DNA of 24,590 nt from an uncultured Solobacterium sp. (GCA_905235315.1 CAJOLG010000014.1:1-24590); one strand, 5' to 3'; counted from the first letter of the stretch, positions 1-7,651 are shown. Notes: generated from the sequence alone by a model not told the origin. Translations and numbers: made by a program.

Positions 1-101
1 GGAGTGGTCACACCTGTTCCCATCCCGAACACAGAAGTTAAGCACTCCAGGGCCAAAAATAGCTATGCCTGCCATAGTGAATCGAGGTCGTTGCCGGTTC
101 G
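1..101 (+). rRNA. rrf: 5S ribosomal RNA, 3' part (5' end outside the window)
   Basis: The first bases carry the conserved 5S core, including CCCATCCCGAACACAGAAGT and the following TAAGCACTCC, starting at the loop A/helix II region. A small hairpin (CTATG/CATAG, about 65-77) matches helix IV. The GTTGCCGGTTC segment is the 3' strand that would pair with the missing 5' end. Only about the first 15-20 bases of the gene are missing. A terminator follows directly, so this is the distal end of an rRNA operon and no tRNA follows it. The exact 3' end is uncertain by a few bases. Confidence 0.93.
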
Positions 102-102
102 T

Positions 103-130
103 TCCCCGGGGCAACTCGGGGACCTTTTTT
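103..130 (+). terminator. Rho-independent terminator of the rRNA operon
   Basis: A six-pair stem, TCCCCG (103-108) with CGGGGA (117-122), encloses an eight-base loop. CC and then six T residues follow, with a further T-rich stretch to 137. It lies directly after the 5S gene. Confidence 0.85.
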
Positions 131-140
131 ATTTTTATCC

Positions 141-158
141 ATTCCGGTTTCCCGGAAT
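141..158. repeat. Short inverted repeat just upstream of the tsaE -10 box
   Basis: ATTCCG (141-146) and CGGAAT (153-158) are perfect inverted arms around a six-base centre. The element ends four bases before the TATAAT at 163-168, so it covers the position of the -35 box and spacer. No T-tract follows, so it is not a normal terminator. It could be an operator or simply a small hairpin; the sequence does not decide. Confidence 0.4.
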
Positions 159-162
159 GCGG

Positions 163-168
163 TATAAT
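163..168 (+). promoter_or_regulatory. -10 box of the tsaE operon promoter
   Basis: There is a perfect TATAAT between the rRNA terminator and tsaE. No good -35 hexamer lies 16-18 bases upstream. Transcription would start near A175, leaving a leader of about 13 bases before the ATG at 188. Confidence 0.6.
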
Positions 169-187
169 GGGCAGAGCCTTACTGATT

Positions 188-643
188 ATGAAAACACTTG
201 TAACGAAAACATCCAGCCGGGAAGAAACCCATCTGCTCGGCGAAAAACTCGGCGCAGCCGCGGAAGAGAATATGGTTTTTTTGTTGTCGGGGGATCTCGG
301 CGCAGGGAAGACCACGCTTACCCAGGGCATTGCGAAAGGGCTTGGCATCAAGCGCAATGTTACATCTCCTACGTTTACGATCCAGAAACTGTACCGCGGG
401 GGACGGCTGGAACTGAACCATATTGATGCCTATCGCCTCGAAGGACTGTCGCAGGACCTCGGGTTTGAAGAGTATATGAACGACGGCGGGCTTACGGTCA
501 TAGAATGGGCAGAGTTCGCACCGCAGCTGATCCCGGAACAGTATCTCTCGGTCACCATCCGCCTGCTGGAAGGGGATGCACGGGAATTTACCTTTGAAGC
601 GTTCGGGGAAGCGTATGAACATCTCCTGGAGGAAATCGCATGA
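188..643 (+). CDS. tsaE: tRNA threonylcarbamoyladenosine biosynthesis ATPase TsaE
   Basis: TsaE is the small P-loop ATPase that binds the TsaB-TsaD complex and is needed for cycles of N6-threonylcarbamoyladenosine (t6A) formation at position 37 of ANN-reading tRNAs in the cytoplasm. The 151-residue protein has the family's usual length. Its Walker A motif GDLGAGKTT is at residues 35-43, followed by the conserved SPTFTI, HIDAYRL and VIEWAE motifs. I chose the ATG at 188 because TsaE homologues start close to this point; the upstream in-frame region runs back into the 5S gene. No Shine-Dalgarno sequence precedes this ATG, and the TATAAT at 163-168 implies a very short leader. Its last four bases (ATGA) overlap tsaB. 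Confidence 0.95.
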   Translation: MKTLVTKTSSREETHLLGEKLGAAAEENMVFLLSGDLGAGKTTLTQGIAKGLGIKRNVTSPTFTIQKLYRGGRLELNHIDAYRLEGLSQDLGFEEYMNDGGLTVIEWAEFAPQLIPEQYLSVTIRLLEGDAREFTFEAFGEAYEHLLEEIA

Positions 644-1245
644 TTACGTTATGTATGGATACCAGCCAGTCTTTCCTTGTACTGGCGCTGTTCCGGGACG
701 GAACGAAGCTCGGTTCCTGTCAGGAGCCCTGCTGGAAACGGCAGAGCGAAGAACTCTTCCCGAAGCTGATGAAGCTGATGGAAGAGAACGGCCTTGAACC
801 GGAAGATATCGGGGAAGTGGTGATTACCGAAGGGCCGGGAAGCTATACCGGTGTGCGGATCGCCATGACCTGTGCGAAAGTGTTCTGTGCGATGAAGGAT
901 GTGCCGCTTTATACCCTCGGCTCGCTGCAGCTGGCAGCCGGAACGCTGCCCCGCGCAAGTGTGCTGATGGATGCCCGCGGCCACCGCGCGTATTACGCCG
1001 TGTATGAAAACGGGGTTCTGCAGGGCGAGCTTTCAGCCGTTGATGTCGATGAGATCCGGGAAATGACCGGACCGGATGAGACGGTGATCGGAGACGGACG
1101 GCTGATCGGCCGGGAAGATCGGTGGCCGGATCTTGCCGCAAATTTCATGGCACTGAAGCCGTTCTGGAAGAAAGCGGAAAATGTGCATCTTCTGACACCG
1201 GAATATCTCAAGCCGAGCGACGCATACCTGGTGAAGCGCGGATGA
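640..1245 (+). CDS. tsaB: tRNA threonylcarbamoyladenosine biosynthesis protein TsaB
   Basis: TsaB is the inactive ASKHA-fold paralogue of TsaD. It dimerises with TsaD and is required for t6A synthesis. The 201-residue protein opens with the beta-strand and phosphate-loop-like segment MITLCMDTSQ. It carries the diagnostic GPGSYTGVR motif at residues 65-73. It has the short bacterial TsaB length and lacks the metal-binding histidines seen in TsaD. The start is set by the ATGA overlap with tsaE and by CTGGAGGA about seven bases upstream. The stop overlaps the rimI start in the same way, so the genes are probably translationally coupled. Confidence 0.95.
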   Translation: MITLCMDTSQSFLVLALFRDGTKLGSCQEPCWKRQSEELFPKLMKLMEENGLEPEDIGEVVITEGPGSYTGVRIAMTCAKVFCAMKDVPLYTLGSLQLAAGTLPRASVLMDARGHRAYYAVYENGVLQGELSAVDVDEIREMTGPDETVIGDGRLIGREDRWPDLAANFMALKPFWKKAENVHLLTPEYLKPSDAYLVKRG

Positions 1246-1685
1246 GACCGATGACAGAGGATGATCTGCCCCGGATCCTGGAACTGGAAGCACGGTGCTT
1301 TCCCGAGAGTCCCTGGCCGGAAGCGGAATATCTGTATGAGCTGCGGGAAAACCCGTTTGCGCAGCTTCGGGTACTGGAGGAGAACGGGGAGATCTGCGGG
1401 TATATTGACTGGTGGATCCTGTATGACAAAGCACAGCTTGCCAATATCGCGGTGGCGCCGGAGTATCAAAGGCGCGGATACGCAAAGGCAATGCTGGAGG
1501 AATGTATCCGGGATGCCGGAGAAAAAGGGTGTGAGACGCTGAGCCTGGAAGCGCGGGTTTCCAACGCACCGGCGCTTGCCCTGTACCGTTCGTACGGCTT
1601 TATTGATGCGGCAGTGCGGAAACGGTATTACGAAAACGGTGAAGATGCCATTCTGATGGTTCTGCCGCTGGGAGGAGAAGTATGA
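1242..1685 (+). CDS. rimI: Ribosomal protein alanine N-acetyltransferase RimI (GNAT family)
   Basis: RimI transfers an acetyl group from acetyl-CoA to protein N-termini, classically ribosomal protein S18. The 147-residue protein is a compact GNAT domain. It has the acetyl-CoA loop APEYQRRGYAKAML, then the RimI signature LEARVSNAPALALYRSYGF and the C-terminal KRYYENGEDAILM. I chose the ATG at 1242 because it gives the ATGA overlap with tsaB; an in-frame ATG at 1251 is a weaker alternative, and a longer frame reaching back inside tsaB is unlikely. It sits between tsaB and tsaD, a common arrangement in Bacillota. Its true substrate here is not shown by the sequence. Confidence 0.92.
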   Translation: MRPMTEDDLPRILELEARCFPESPWPEAEYLYELRENPFAQLRVLEENGEICGYIDWWILYDKAQLANIAVAPEYQRRGYAKAMLEECIRDAGEKGCETLSLEARVSNAPALALYRSYGFIDAAVRKRYYENGEDAILMVLPLGGEV

Positions 1686-2698
1686 CAACCATTCTGGCAA
1701 TTGAATCGAGCTGTGATGAGACTGCCTGCGCCGTTGTGCGGAACGGAAATGAGATTCTGTCGAATATTGTGAGCAGCCAGATCAACGTGCATACGCTGTA
1801 CGGCGGTGTTGTGCCGGAAGTCGCAAGCCGCATCCATGTGGAAAATATTTCTGCGGTTGTGACGGAAGCGCTGGCAGAGTCCGGCCTTTCCATGGAGGAG
1901 ATCGATGCGGTCGCCTATACACTCGGGCCGGGCCTGATCGGCTCGCTTCATGTCGGAGTTATGGCTGCGAAGACGATCGCATTTGCGTATCATAAACCGC
2001 TGGTCCCCGTGCATCACATTACGGGGCATATCTATGCCAACGCGTTTGTGACAGAACTGAAGTTCCCGCTCATGGCCCTGGTGGTATCCGGCGGCCATAC
2101 GGAGCTTGTCTGGATGAAGAATGACTATGACTTTGAGGTGATCGGCACCACGGCAGATGATGCGATCGGCGAAGCGTATGACAAAGTGGCGCGGGTGCTC
2201 GGACTTGGGTATCCGGGGGGACCGGCAATTGACCGGCTGGCCAGGGAAGGACGGCCGAATCCGGATTACCGGCTGCCGACTCCGAAGACCGATGATCCGT
2301 ACAACTTTTCCTTCTCCGGTCTTAAGACAGCGGTTCTGCAGCTGAATGACCGTCTGAAGCGGAACGGGAAGGAAGTGGTTCCGGCGGATCTCGCATACTG
2401 CTTTCAGGAGACTGCACTGAATTCCATGGTGGACAAGACCATCGCTGCGGTGAAGGAAAAGAAACCGGTCATGACCGTCCTTGCGGGCGGTGTGGCAGCC
2501 AATTCCCGGCTGCGGGAGATGATGACGGAGCGGATGAAGGAAGTTGAAGGATGTGAACTGGTCATCCCGCCGCTCAAATACTGTACCGACAATGCGGCGA
2601 TGATCGGCGCGGTCGGTGCGGCTGCGTATGCGCATCAGGCATTCGGAACCTTTGAGGATGCGGCAGACCCCGGTCTGGAAATGCCCGGGGAAGCCTGA
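1682..2698 (+). CDS. tsaD: tRNA N6-adenosine threonylcarbamoyltransferase TsaD
   Basis: TsaD (Kae1/YgjD family) transfers the threonylcarbamoyl group from threonylcarbamoyl-AMP to A37 of tRNA. The 338-residue ASKHA-fold protein starts with ILAIESSCDET. It contains the metal-binding HHITGH segment (histidines near 112 and 116), the nucleotide-binding SGGHT at 136-140, the LAGGVAANSRLRE segment near 268, and the metal-binding aspartate in CTDNAAMIG (D303). All expected catalytic features are present. The start overlaps the rimI stop as ATGA and is preceded by GGGAGGAG. It is the last gene of the operon, and a terminator follows. The partner TsaC/Sua5 is not in the window. Confidence 0.97.
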   Translation: MTTILAIESSCDETACAVVRNGNEILSNIVSSQINVHTLYGGVVPEVASRIHVENISAVVTEALAESGLSMEEIDAVAYTLGPGLIGSLHVGVMAAKTIAFAYHKPLVPVHHITGHIYANAFVTELKFPLMALVVSGGHTELVWMKNDYDFEVIGTTADDAIGEAYDKVARVLGLGYPGGPAIDRLAREGRPNPDYRLPTPKTDDPYNFSFSGLKTAVLQLNDRLKRNGKEVVPADLAYCFQETALNSMVDKTIAAVKEKKPVMTVLAGGVAANSRLREMMTERMKEVEGCELVIPPLKYCTDNAAMIGAVGAAAYAHQAFGTFEDAADPGLEMPGEA

Positions 2699-2712
2699 AA
2701 CCGGAAAAACAG

Positions 2713-2742
2713 CGGACTGTGAAAAACAGCCCGTTTTGTTTT
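2713..2742 (+). terminator. Rho-independent terminator of the tsaEB-rimI-tsaD operon
   Basis: CGGACTGT (2713-2720) pairs with ACAGCCCG (2726-2733) with one mismatch around a GAAAA loop, followed by TTTTGTTTT. An A-rich stretch lies on the upstream side. Confidence 0.8.
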
Positions 2743-2759
2743 GGCAGAACCGGACAGTC

Positions 2760-2769
2760 TTGTGAAAAT
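2760..2769 (+). promoter_or_regulatory. Possible second Rex half-site upstream of rex
   Basis: TTGTGAAAAT matches one half of the Rex consensus (TTGTGAAATATTTCACAA), but the other half is not recognisable next to it. It lies 36 bases upstream of the better operator at 2796-2813. It could be an auxiliary site or chance. Confidence 0.35.
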
Positions 2770-2795
2770 AAGTGGAGTTTTGCACATAGTCAGGC

Positions 2796-2824
2796 TTGTT
2801 TTCGATTTCACAAGATGATACACT
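2796..2824 (+). promoter_or_regulatory. rex promoter with an overlapping Rex-box-like operator
   Basis: TTGTTTTCGATTTCACAA (2796-2813) matches 13 of 18 positions of the known Rex operator; the right half ATTTCACAA is perfect. Its first six bases also serve as a -35 (TTGTTT, 2796-2801). A 17-base spacer leads to TACACT (2819-2824), and a TG one base upstream of that hexamer makes it an extended -10. Rex bound here would block RNA polymerase. This suggests autoregulation by NADH/NAD+ ratio, as known for other rex genes. Confidence 0.65.
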
Positions 2825-2847
2825 TTTCTGCAGGTGCGTAAAAAAGT

Positions 2848-3471
2848 ATGGAAGAGAAGAAACAGGTCCCTAAAGCGACACTGCATCGGTATCCGATCTA
2901 TCTGAAGGCACTCCGCCGCCTGAAAGCGGAGGGAGTGGAACGCGTGATGTCGCGGGAACTTTCGGAATATGTCGCAATTGAATCCACAACGATCCGGCGG
3001 GATTTTTCCTTTCTCGGCAGTCTCGGAAAACAGGGCTACGGCTATCAGGTTGATGACCTGATCCGGGTGTTTTCCGAAGAACTCGGAATGAATTTTGATG
3101 AGAAGATCATTCTGGTCGGGTGCGGAAACCTCGGAAAGGCGCTGCTGAACTATAACCAGTGGAACCATGTGGTCGGTGAAATCGTCTGTGCGTTTGATAT
3201 CGCACCGGAAAACGCCGGAAACACCTCGGTTCCGGTATATTCCCTCGATGAGTTTGCGACGATGAAGCCGCCCGGATGCCGGATTGCCATCCTGTGTATC
3301 TCCCGGGATATTCAGAAGACGGTCGATCTTCTTGTGGATAACGGCATTACGGGACTCGTCAGTTTCGCCAGTGAACACTTCACCGTGCCGGAAGGAATTC
3401 ATGTAAAACACATTGACGTGGTGTCCTCGATTCAGGAACTGGTCTTTGAGGCAAACGCAATGCATCAGTAA
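2848..3471 (+). CDS. rex: Redox-sensing transcriptional repressor Rex
   Basis: Rex is a homodimeric repressor that binds DNA when NAD+ dominates and leaves it when NADH rises, controlling fermentation and electron-transfer genes. The 207-residue protein has an N-terminal winged helix (about 7-75; recognition region SRELSEYVAIESTTIRRDFS). A Rossmann domain follows, with the dinucleotide loop GCGNLG at 91-96 and the second-strand acid in CAFDIAP (D117). The C-terminal helix that swaps between subunits is present (about 188-207). The length is normal. The ATG at 2848 has only a weak AGGTG upstream. The operator-like sequence in its own promoter supports the assignment. asnS follows after 49 bases with no visible terminator. 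Confidence 0.95.
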   Translation: MEEKKQVPKATLHRYPIYLKALRRLKAEGVERVMSRELSEYVAIESTTIRRDFSFLGSLGKQGYGYQVDDLIRVFSEELGMNFDEKIILVGCGNLGKALLNYNQWNHVVGEIVCAFDIAPENAGNTSVPVYSLDEFATMKPPGCRIAILCISRDIQKTVDLLVDNGITGLVSFASEHFTVPEGIHVKHIDVVSSIQELVFEANAMHQ

Positions 3472-3520
3472 GAGATGAATAAATATATAACAGCAGAACA
3501 AGGAAAAAGGGGTAAGAATT

Positions 3521-4906
3521 ATGCTGAGTGATATGACAGTCAGAGAACTTTACGAACTGACAATTGACGGATCCGATATGGAAAAGGATCAGGTGGAATA
3601 TGTTTCCCTGCAGGGCTGGATCCGCACAAACCGTTCCGGCAAGAGCGTGAGCTTTATCTCACTGAATGACGGGACGTATTTCAAAAATGCGCAGATCGTA
3701 TATACCGATACGCTTTCCAACTATGCGGAGATCGGCAAACTGCTCACCGGTGCTGCCGTCAGTGTGACGGGGAAATATGTCGCAACACCGGAAAACAAAC
3801 AGCCGTTTGAGATTCAGGCAACCGAGATCGTGATCGAGGGAGCGTGCGACAGCACCTACCCGCTTCAGAAGAAACGTCATACCTTTGAGTATCTGCGTGA
3901 GATCGGGCATCTTCGTCCGCGCACAAACACACTGTCCGCGGTGTTCCGGGTGCGCTCGGCGCTTGCGATGGCAATCCATGAGTTCTTCCAGAACCAGGGC
4001 TTTGTCTATGTCAACACACCGATCATTACCGGCAACGATGCCGAAGGCGCAGGCGAAACCTTTACCGTTACCACACGGGATGACGCAAAGTATGAAGAAG
4101 ACTTCTTCGGCAAACACGCAAGTCTGACGGTTTCCGGTCAGCTTCAGGCGGAAGCCTTCGCGCTCGCCTTCCGGGATGTCTATACCTTCGGGCCGACCTT
4201 CCGTGCGGAAAACTCCAACACGACAAACCACGCCGCTGAATTCTGGATGATTGAACCGGAGATCGCGTTCGCGGATCTTGAGGATGACATGGACCTCATC
4301 GAAGATATGGTCAAGTTCTGCATCCAGTATGTGGAAGAGAACTGCCCGGCAGAGATGGAGTTCTTCAACTCCTTTATCGACAAGGGGCTTCTGGAGCGGC
4401 TTGATGCGGTCAAAAACAGTGAGTTCCGCCGTATGGACTATACGGAAGCGATTGAGATTCTGAAGAATGCGGATGTGAAGTTTGAAAACAATAAAATCGA
4501 ATGGGGTATGGATCTGAATACCGAACATGAGCGTTATCTCACCGAGAAGGTGGTCAACGGACCGGTATTCCTGATCAACTATCCGAAGGATATCAAGGCG
4601 TTCTATATGCGCCTCAACGATGACGGAAAGACCGTCGCCGCATGCGACCTGCTTGTGCCGGGAGTCGGTGAACTCGTCGGCGGAAGCCAGAGAGAAGAGC
4701 GTCTTGATGTGCTCGAGCAGCGCATGACAGAACTCGGAATGAATCTTGACGGATACCGCTGGTATCTGGATCTGCGCCGTTACGGCGGCTGCCGTCATGC
4801 CGGCTTCGGCCTTGGATTTGAGCGTCTGGTCATGTATGTGACCGGCATGGAAAATATCCGTGATGTGATTCCGTTTGCGCGCACACCGCGGAATCTGAGC
4901 TTCTGA
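3521..4906 (+). CDS. asnS: Asparagine--tRNA ligase (AsnRS)
   Basis: This is the class IIb synthetase that charges tRNA-Asn with asparagine in the cytoplasm. The 461-residue protein begins with an anticodon-binding OB fold (about 27-115, including GWIRTNRSGK). The catalytic domain follows, with class II motif 2 as FRAENSN from residue 227, continuing to HAAEFWMIEPE, and motif 3 as GFGLGFERL at 428-436. The ending RDVIPFARTPRNLSF is typical of AsnRS and separates it from AspRS. An AAGGGG site lies about nine bases before the ATG. The 49-base gap to rex holds no T-box leader, so control may come from the rex promoter. A licD-family gene follows after 23 bases. Confidence 0.97.
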   Translation: MLSDMTVRELYELTIDGSDMEKDQVEYVSLQGWIRTNRSGKSVSFISLNDGTYFKNAQIVYTDTLSNYAEIGKLLTGAAVSVTGKYVATPENKQPFEIQATEIVIEGACDSTYPLQKKRHTFEYLREIGHLRPRTNTLSAVFRVRSALAMAIHEFFQNQGFVYVNTPIITGNDAEGAGETFTVTTRDDAKYEEDFFGKHASLTVSGQLQAEAFALAFRDVYTFGPTFRAENSNTTNHAAEFWMIEPEIAFADLEDDMDLIEDMVKFCIQYVEENCPAEMEFFNSFIDKGLLERLDAVKNSEFRRMDYTEAIEILKNADVKFENNKIEWGMDLNTEHERYLTEKVVNGPVFLINYPKDIKAFYMRLNDDGKTVAACDLLVPGVGELVGGSQREERLDVLEQRMTELGMNLDGYRWYLDLRRYGGCRHAGFGLGFERLVMYVTGMENIRDVIPFARTPRNLSF

Positions 4907-4929
4907 CAGGCCTCGGAAAGGAAACAGGG

Positions 4930-5751
4930 ATGGAATATATTCTCAAGGAAAACAGTGACGGAAGTGTGATTACCGTCAGTGACGTGCAGAAGGTGCTTCT
5001 CGAAATGATGAAGGACATCGATGCGCTGTGCAGGGAGAATAACATCCCTTATTTTCTGTCGGGCGGCAGTGCACTGGGTGCGGTTCGCCACGGCGGGTTT
5101 ATCCCCTGGGATGATGACGCCGACTTCTTCATGATGAAGGAAGATTTTCTCCGGTTCGTGGAGGTCATGAAGAAGCAGGACAAATATGTGTTTCAGTGCT
5201 GGTATACCGACAAACGATACAATGTGCTGATTCCGGGCATGAAGATCCGCAAGAAGGGAACCTGCCTGAAAGAGGTAAACACCCTGCTTTCAAACCGCTG
5301 CACGGGGTATGACGGATGCGACGGCATCTTTCTTGACGTGTTTGTCTGGGATTATGCCACACCGAACAAGTGGATCGATCTGCCGTTCCGGCTTGCGAAC
5401 TATGTGCTCATGGTTCCCGAAATCATCGCCGACAACGTGTTTAAGATCAATCCCGTACATATCAAGAGTGCGATCATGAAGATCGCGGATAAATACAGCC
5501 GGATCTGTGAAAAGAAAAACAGTGAATATATCGGGTTTGATCTCACGTGGGTATGGAAGACGCCGTTTCATCCGTTTATCTTCCGGAAGGACGATATTTT
5601 TCCGCCGCAGTACGTGAAATTTGAAGACACCGAATTCCCGATTGCGCATCACCCGCATGAATATCTCTGCACGGCGATTGCGCCTTCGTATATGACGCCG
5701 CCGCCGGAAGACAAGCGGGTCGCCAAGCATATTACGGACATCCGGCTCTGA
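4930..5751 (+). CDS. LicD-family nucleotidyltransferase-fold transferase
   Basis: LicD proteins are nucleotidyltransferase-fold enzymes. Characterised members move phosphocholine from CDP-choline to surface glycans such as teichoic acids. The 273-residue protein has the family core at 45-66: GGSALGAVRHGG, then FIPWDDDADFF with the metal-binding aspartates. A further conserved aspartate lies in GIFLDVFVWD (136). There is no signal peptide, so it is presumably cytoplasmic or peripheral. GGAAAGGAA lies upstream of the ATG. It stands alone between asnS and an ABC-F gene, without licA, licB or licC in the window. The acceptor and the group transferred are therefore unknown, and another phosphoryl-linked substrate is possible. 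Confidence 0.85.
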   Translation: MEYILKENSDGSVITVSDVQKVLLEMMKDIDALCRENNIPYFLSGGSALGAVRHGGFIPWDDDADFFMMKEDFLRFVEVMKKQDKYVFQCWYTDKRYNVLIPGMKIRKKGTCLKEVNTLLSNRCTGYDGCDGIFLDVFVWDYATPNKWIDLPFRLANYVLMVPEIIADNVFKINPVHIKSAIMKIADKYSRICEKKNSEYIGFDLTWVWKTPFHPFIFRKDDIFPPQYVKFEDTEFPIAHHPHEYLCTAIAPSYMTPPPEDKRVAKHITDIRL

Positions 5752-5765
5752 GTGAAACAGAAATT

Positions 5766-7628
5766 ATGCTTTATCAGGTCACACATGCTTCAAAATCCTT
5801 CGGGGCCGATACGGTATTCGAGGATGTGAAGTTTGAAATCAAAAACACTGAAAAAATCACGATCGTCGGCCGCAACGGATGCGGGAAGACGACCTTTTTG
5901 CGCTGTCTTTCCGGTGAGATGAACTTCGATGGGGGAACGGTTTCCATCATGAACGGGACTACAATCGGCTATCTTGCGCAGAAGGTGCTCGAACATGAGG
6001 AACGTACGGTGGAGGAGGAACTCCGCACCGTGTTTGAACCGGTCTTCCGCATGCAGGGAGAACTCGACCGCATCAGCGAGCAGATGAAAACAGACGCCTC
6101 TGACAAGGTGCTCGCCCGCTATGCGGCAGTGCAGGAACAGTTTGAGGCCATGAACGGATACAACTGGGAATCCGAAATGCGTACGGTATTCACCCGGTTC
6201 GGGTTTTCCATGGAGGATATGGGCCGGCGGATCGGGGAGTTTTCCGGGGGACAGAAAACCCGCATTGCGTTTGTCCGGCTGCTTCTGTCAAAGCCGGATA
6301 TTCTTCTGCTCGATGAGCCGACCAACCACCTGGATCTCGAGACAATCGAATGGCTGGAAGGCTATGTGAAGAATTATCCGAAAGCAGTGGTCGTGGTCAG
6401 CCATGACCGGATGTTTCTGGACCATGTCACGGATGTCGTGTATGACATGGAATACGGTACGATGACGAAATATACCGGAAACTATTCCTCCTATGCGGAA
6501 CAGAAGCGGGCCGCCATAGAACGGCAGACCGCCGCATACAACCGCCAGCAGAAAGATATTGAACGGCTGGAGGAGCTGATTGACAAATTCCGATACAAGA
6601 AGAACAAAGCGGCATTTGCCCAGTCAAAGATCCGGTATCTGGACCGCATGGAAAAACTGGAAAAGCCGGCCGGGGCAGATGACCGAACGTTTCATGTGCA
6701 GTTTACACCGCGGGTAAAAGGCGGCGAGAAGGTACTGGAGACCGACCGTCTTGCGATCGGATATGATCATCCTCTGGCAGAAGTCACCATGGCAATGCGA
6801 AGGGGAGACCGTGTCGGTGTGATCGGGCCCAACGGATGCGGGAAATCCACTTTTGTCAAAACCCTGATGGGGCAGCTGGATCCCCTCGGCGGCGAATACC
6901 TGTACGGGCATCAGATCGAAGCCGGCTACTTTGATCAGCAGCTGGCCCAGTTTTCTTCCGGCAAGACGGTTCTGGAAGAACTGTGGGATGAAAATCCGGA
7001 TCTGGACCGCACGGAGATCCGCTCTGCACTCGGCAGGTTTCTGTTTTCGGCCGATGATGTATTCAAGACGGTCGATGTGCTGAGCGGAGGAGAAAAAGTC
7101 CGGCTTTCCCTGGCTAAACTGATGCTGAAACACTCGAATCTTCTGATTCTTGATGAACCGACCAACCACCTTGATATTCCCGGCAAGGAAGCGCTGGAGG
7201 AAGCGCTGAGCGGATTTACCGGAACGCTGCTGTTTGTGTCGCACGACCGGTATTTCATTTCGCGCCTTGCGACATCCCTGCTGGTGATGGAAGACGGGAA
7301 GGCGGTATATTATCCGCTGACCTATGCGGAATATGAAGAACAGCGTAAGGGAGCTGAGGTACAGCAGGCAGCTGCCGAACCGGCGAAGAAGGAACCGGCG
7401 GCGCCGGAGGAAAAACGCCTGTCGCCCGAAGGCATGCGGCGGCAGATCGAAAAGATCGAACGAAGGATCACGGAGAAGGAAGCGCTTCTTGAAGAGAAGC
7501 GGGCGCTTCGGTTTGAGCCGGAGTATTATCAGGATTTCCGGAAAATGAATGAACTGGATGAGGAAATTGATCAGATTCACAATGATCTTGCGAACCTGAT
7601 GGAGACCTGGGAGAAACTGAACGCATAG
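5766..7628 (+). CDS. ABC-F family ATPase (ribosome-associated, YdiF/Uup-like)
   Basis: ABC-F proteins have two ATPase domains and no membrane part; known members bind the ribosomal E site, and some give antibiotic resistance. The 620-residue protein has domain 1 with Walker A GRNGCGKTT (35-43), signature SGGQ (160-163) and Walker B LLLDEP (D183, E184). A charged linker (about 240-330) follows. Domain 2 has GPNGCGKST (354-362), LSGGEK (439-444) and LILDEP (D463, E464). Both catalytic glutamates are present. The tail (about 540-620) is a charged coiled coil, as in Uup and YdiF. The ATG lies 14 bases after the licD-family stop and lacks a Shine-Dalgarno site. A housekeeping translation role is more likely than resistance, but this is inference. 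Confidence 0.9.
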   Translation: MLYQVTHASKSFGADTVFEDVKFEIKNTEKITIVGRNGCGKTTFLRCLSGEMNFDGGTVSIMNGTTIGYLAQKVLEHEERTVEEELRTVFEPVFRMQGELDRISEQMKTDASDKVLARYAAVQEQFEAMNGYNWESEMRTVFTRFGFSMEDMGRRIGEFSGGQKTRIAFVRLLLSKPDILLLDEPTNHLDLETIEWLEGYVKNYPKAVVVVSHDRMFLDHVTDVVYDMEYGTMTKYTGNYSSYAEQKRAAIERQTAAYNRQQKDIERLEELIDKFRYKKNKAAFAQSKIRYLDRMEKLEKPAGADDRTFHVQFTPRVKGGEKVLETDRLAIGYDHPLAEVTMAMRRGDRVGVIGPNGCGKSTFVKTLMGQLDPLGGEYLYGHQIEAGYFDQQLAQFSSGKTVLEELWDENPDLDRTEIRSALGRFLFSADDVFKTVDVLSGGEKVRLSLAKLMLKHSNLLILDEPTNHLDIPGKEALEEALSGFTGTLLFVSHDRYFISRLATSLLVMEDGKAVYYPLTYAEYEEQRKGAEVQQAAAEPAKKEPAAPEEKRLSPEGMRRQIEKIERRITEKEALLEEKRALRFEPEYYQDFRKMNELDEEIDQIHNDLANLMETWEKLNA

Positions 7629-7651
7629 AGGAAGTTGTTTATTTAAGGCTG

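Noticed and set aside
4..426. Open frame running through the 5S rRNA gene
   Set aside because: It covers a structural RNA and the rRNA terminator and competes with the tsaE frame; it is not a gene.
1628..2785. Long minus-strand open frame opposite tsaD
   Set aside because: It is rich in His, Arg and Cys without motifs, and it runs across the tsaD terminator; it is an antisense shadow of tsaD.
3472..3520. T-box or other riboswitch before asnS
   Set aside because: The gap to rex is only 49 bases, too short for a T-box, and no hairpin or T-box core sequence is present.
5766..7628. ABC-F gene as a dedicated antibiotic resistance determinant
   Set aside because: It has the long coiled-coil tail and housekeeping context of YdiF/Uup-like proteins, with no attenuator leader or mobile element nearby; resistance cannot be inferred from sequence alone.
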